From Candidatus Companilactobacillus pullicola (GTDB lineage: Bacteria > Bacillota > Bacilli > Lactobacillales > Lactobacillaceae), in contig DXCM01000099.1 in NCBI GenBank assembly GCA_019116025.1, forward strand, positions 1 through 64,000: 64,000 bases of DNA, read 5' to 3'. Shown here piece after piece: positions 62,885 through 64,000 of this stretch. Both the position numbers and the translations under genes were made by a program. Under the pieces are notes generated by a model. That model saw nothing but the letters and a program-made list of their open reading frames with translations, had not been told where the DNA came from and searched no databases. Positions within the stretch are counted from its first letter, which is position 1; each line of letters begins with the position of its first letter.

Positions 62885-63264
62885 TTCATGTATCCCCTTA
62901 ATATGAAAAATATAATTTTTAAAAACGAATCAGTGACCGCTAAAAGTCCAAACAAAATAGATTTCACTAATTACTTTTTACGTCTACACTTTATTGGAAC
63001 GATGGCGGAATAGCAATATTATTATTTAGAACTTTAGTAATTCTTAGACAGTTAATATTGCACGATGCCACAGCTGATCACTTTTTCTAACTATATTTTA
63101 TGCAATAGATGGCCAAGAAACTGTATTTGTCATAAACGATGTATTTCATATCATAAATGGTTACAAGACAAAGAGTCATATAACTTTGTTCAAAAATTAA
63201 AGCTTATTTCAAATTAATTAGTGTGTTAAATTATTTTCTTAATTTTTTGATAAGGTAATGAGTT
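62885..63264. other. intergenic region between the SLAP gene and the last gene
   Basis: About 380 bp of AT-rich sequence upstream of the SLAP gene on the minus strand. No ORF or strong hairpin was found; the SLAP promoter must be here but is not obvious by eye. Confidence 0.4.
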
Positions 63265-64000
63265 TTATTTGGCCTCTTGTTCACTAATGATTTGGCCGGC
63301 TTCTGGATCAGTTAAATAGTTGACGCTGCTACTGATACCAACGATTGAGGCACCAGCCTTAGTAGTAATTGTTGAAGCAGATTTTTTAGGATTGTTAGTA
63401 TCCGCTTGAGTAAAAATGTTAACCTCGTTTTGAGGTAGATCAGTGGATGAGACATTGTCACTATTTTTTTGATATTTAGTTGATTTGCCAGCACCGATGC
63501 GAATCAATTCTTTTTCGCTGGTAAAGAGATATAGGTAACCGATACTATCACCACTGGCAACGGTATCGCGTGATAGTTGATAACCAGCATGGGCGGCTTC
63601 TCTTTTTTGAAGGGCGTAAGTTGAGTTCTGGTTTAAAGAAATAAGTGAGTATTTACTCAAATCCTGAATAGCTGAACGCTCAAAACTGTTGTATCGGTGT
63701 TGATAAAGGTAGCCATTCTTTACTAATATTTTTCCAGAGTCTTCAGCGCTAGTCGTGGTTTCAGGAGCAATCCAAGTTCCATTGAGACTGTTCACATCGA
63801 GATGTTTAGCTGATTTTTTGTTTTGAGTATCAGTAAAAGATTTGCCACGATCAATGACGGTAGTTTGATCGACGTCCATATACTGGATATCGATGGCATA
63901 TAACTTGTGACCCTTGGCGACAAAGGCTTGATTTAAACCTAGATCACCAATTTCTGGCTTTAAGAAAACTAAATCAGACATCTTACTAATTTCAAATTTT
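63265..64000 (-). CDS. unknown protein, partial at window end
   Basis: At least 238 residues, rich in Ser/Thr/Asn and polar beta segments (LYQHRYNSFERSAI, IGYLYLFTSEKELIRIGAGKST). No known motif and no signal peptide are visible in this part. The ATG at 63981 has no convincing RBS, and the frame stays open to the edge of the window (KFEISK precedes it), so the gene most likely continues beyond 64000. The C-terminal ends ISEQEAK. Confidence 0.55.
   Translation of the reverse strand, partial: KFEISKMSDLVFLKPEIGDLGLNQAFVAKGHKLYAIDIQYMDVDQTTVIDRGKSFTDTQNKKSAKHLDVNSLNGTWIAPETTTSAEDSGKILVKNGYLYQHRYNSFERSAIQDLSKYSLISLNQNSTYALQKREAAHAGYQLSRDTVASGDSIGYLYLFTSEKELIRIGAGKSTKYQKNSDNVSSTDLPQNEVNIFTQADTNNPKKSASTITTKAGASIVGISSSVNYLTDPEAGQIISEQEAK

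Overview
The window is a 64 kb piece of an AT-rich, low-GC Firmicute chromosome. It looks like a member of the Lactobacillaceae, most likely near Companilactobacillus. This placement is an inference from gene content: SLAP-type surface modules on several secreted proteins, a GH25 lysozyme fused to such modules, a WxL/lectin-type surface protein, a flavin NADH oxidase, PepO, orphan PTS EIIC genes, and strong AAGGAGG-type ribosome binding sites. No rRNA, tRNA, CRISPR array, transposase or prophage gene was seen.

Layout. 0-7 kb: a sugar module with a GH31 alpha-xylosidase, a XylR-like ROK repressor, a cellobiose-type PTS EIIC and a GH1 6-phospho-beta-glucosidase. The two transcription units share near-identical XylR-type operators (AGTTAGTT...AACTAACT) and cre-like sites placed on sigma-A promoters, so they probably form one xylose/isoprimeverose-responsive regulon. 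7-20 kb: GH25 lysozyme, a P-type ATPase behind a yybP-ykoY-type manganese riboswitch, HAD phosphatase, two tandem HesB-fold proteins, an MFS transporter, a small SLAP protein, an unknown small protein, NADH oxidase, a stand-alone EAL protein, and a Bcr/CflA exporter preceded by a possible 21-codon leader ORF. 20-34 kb: a PTS EIIC-like protein that lacks the usual sugar-binding His and Glu, coupled to a DUF915-type hydrolase; a large surface protein; two VanZ-like paralogues; TauE/SafE; an ABC-F protein; and assorted small enzymes. 34-38 kb: a two-component system divergent from an ABC exporter. 38-49 kb: asparagine synthetase, two more ABC exporters, cytidine deaminase-like and zinc-PLC-like proteins, and an AgrC/LytTR-type two-component system with no obvious pheromone gene. 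49-57 kb: a PadR/DUF2812 pair, aldo-keto reductase, HAD phosphatase, a lipoprotein, and a compact exopolysaccharide operon made of a degenerate GGDEF protein, a 51-residue membrane protein, a GT2 synthase and a GH8 glycanase. 57-64 kb: PepO, two HAD phosphatases, an XRE/membrane protein with an apparent non-AUG start, a five-module SLAP protein, and a gene running off the end.

The most unusual signal is a family of three intergenic elements of about 170 bp (6947-7124, 15970-16137, 56651-56829). They share ends (CTAGTC...GACGGC/T) and an inner core, but several helices differ in sequence while keeping their base pairing. That is compensatory change, expected of a selected RNA or single-stranded DNA structure. 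I do not recognise the family.

Start codons were reassigned where an internal ATG/GTG/TTG has a better placed ribosome binding site. Functions come from motifs read by eye; no database search was run.
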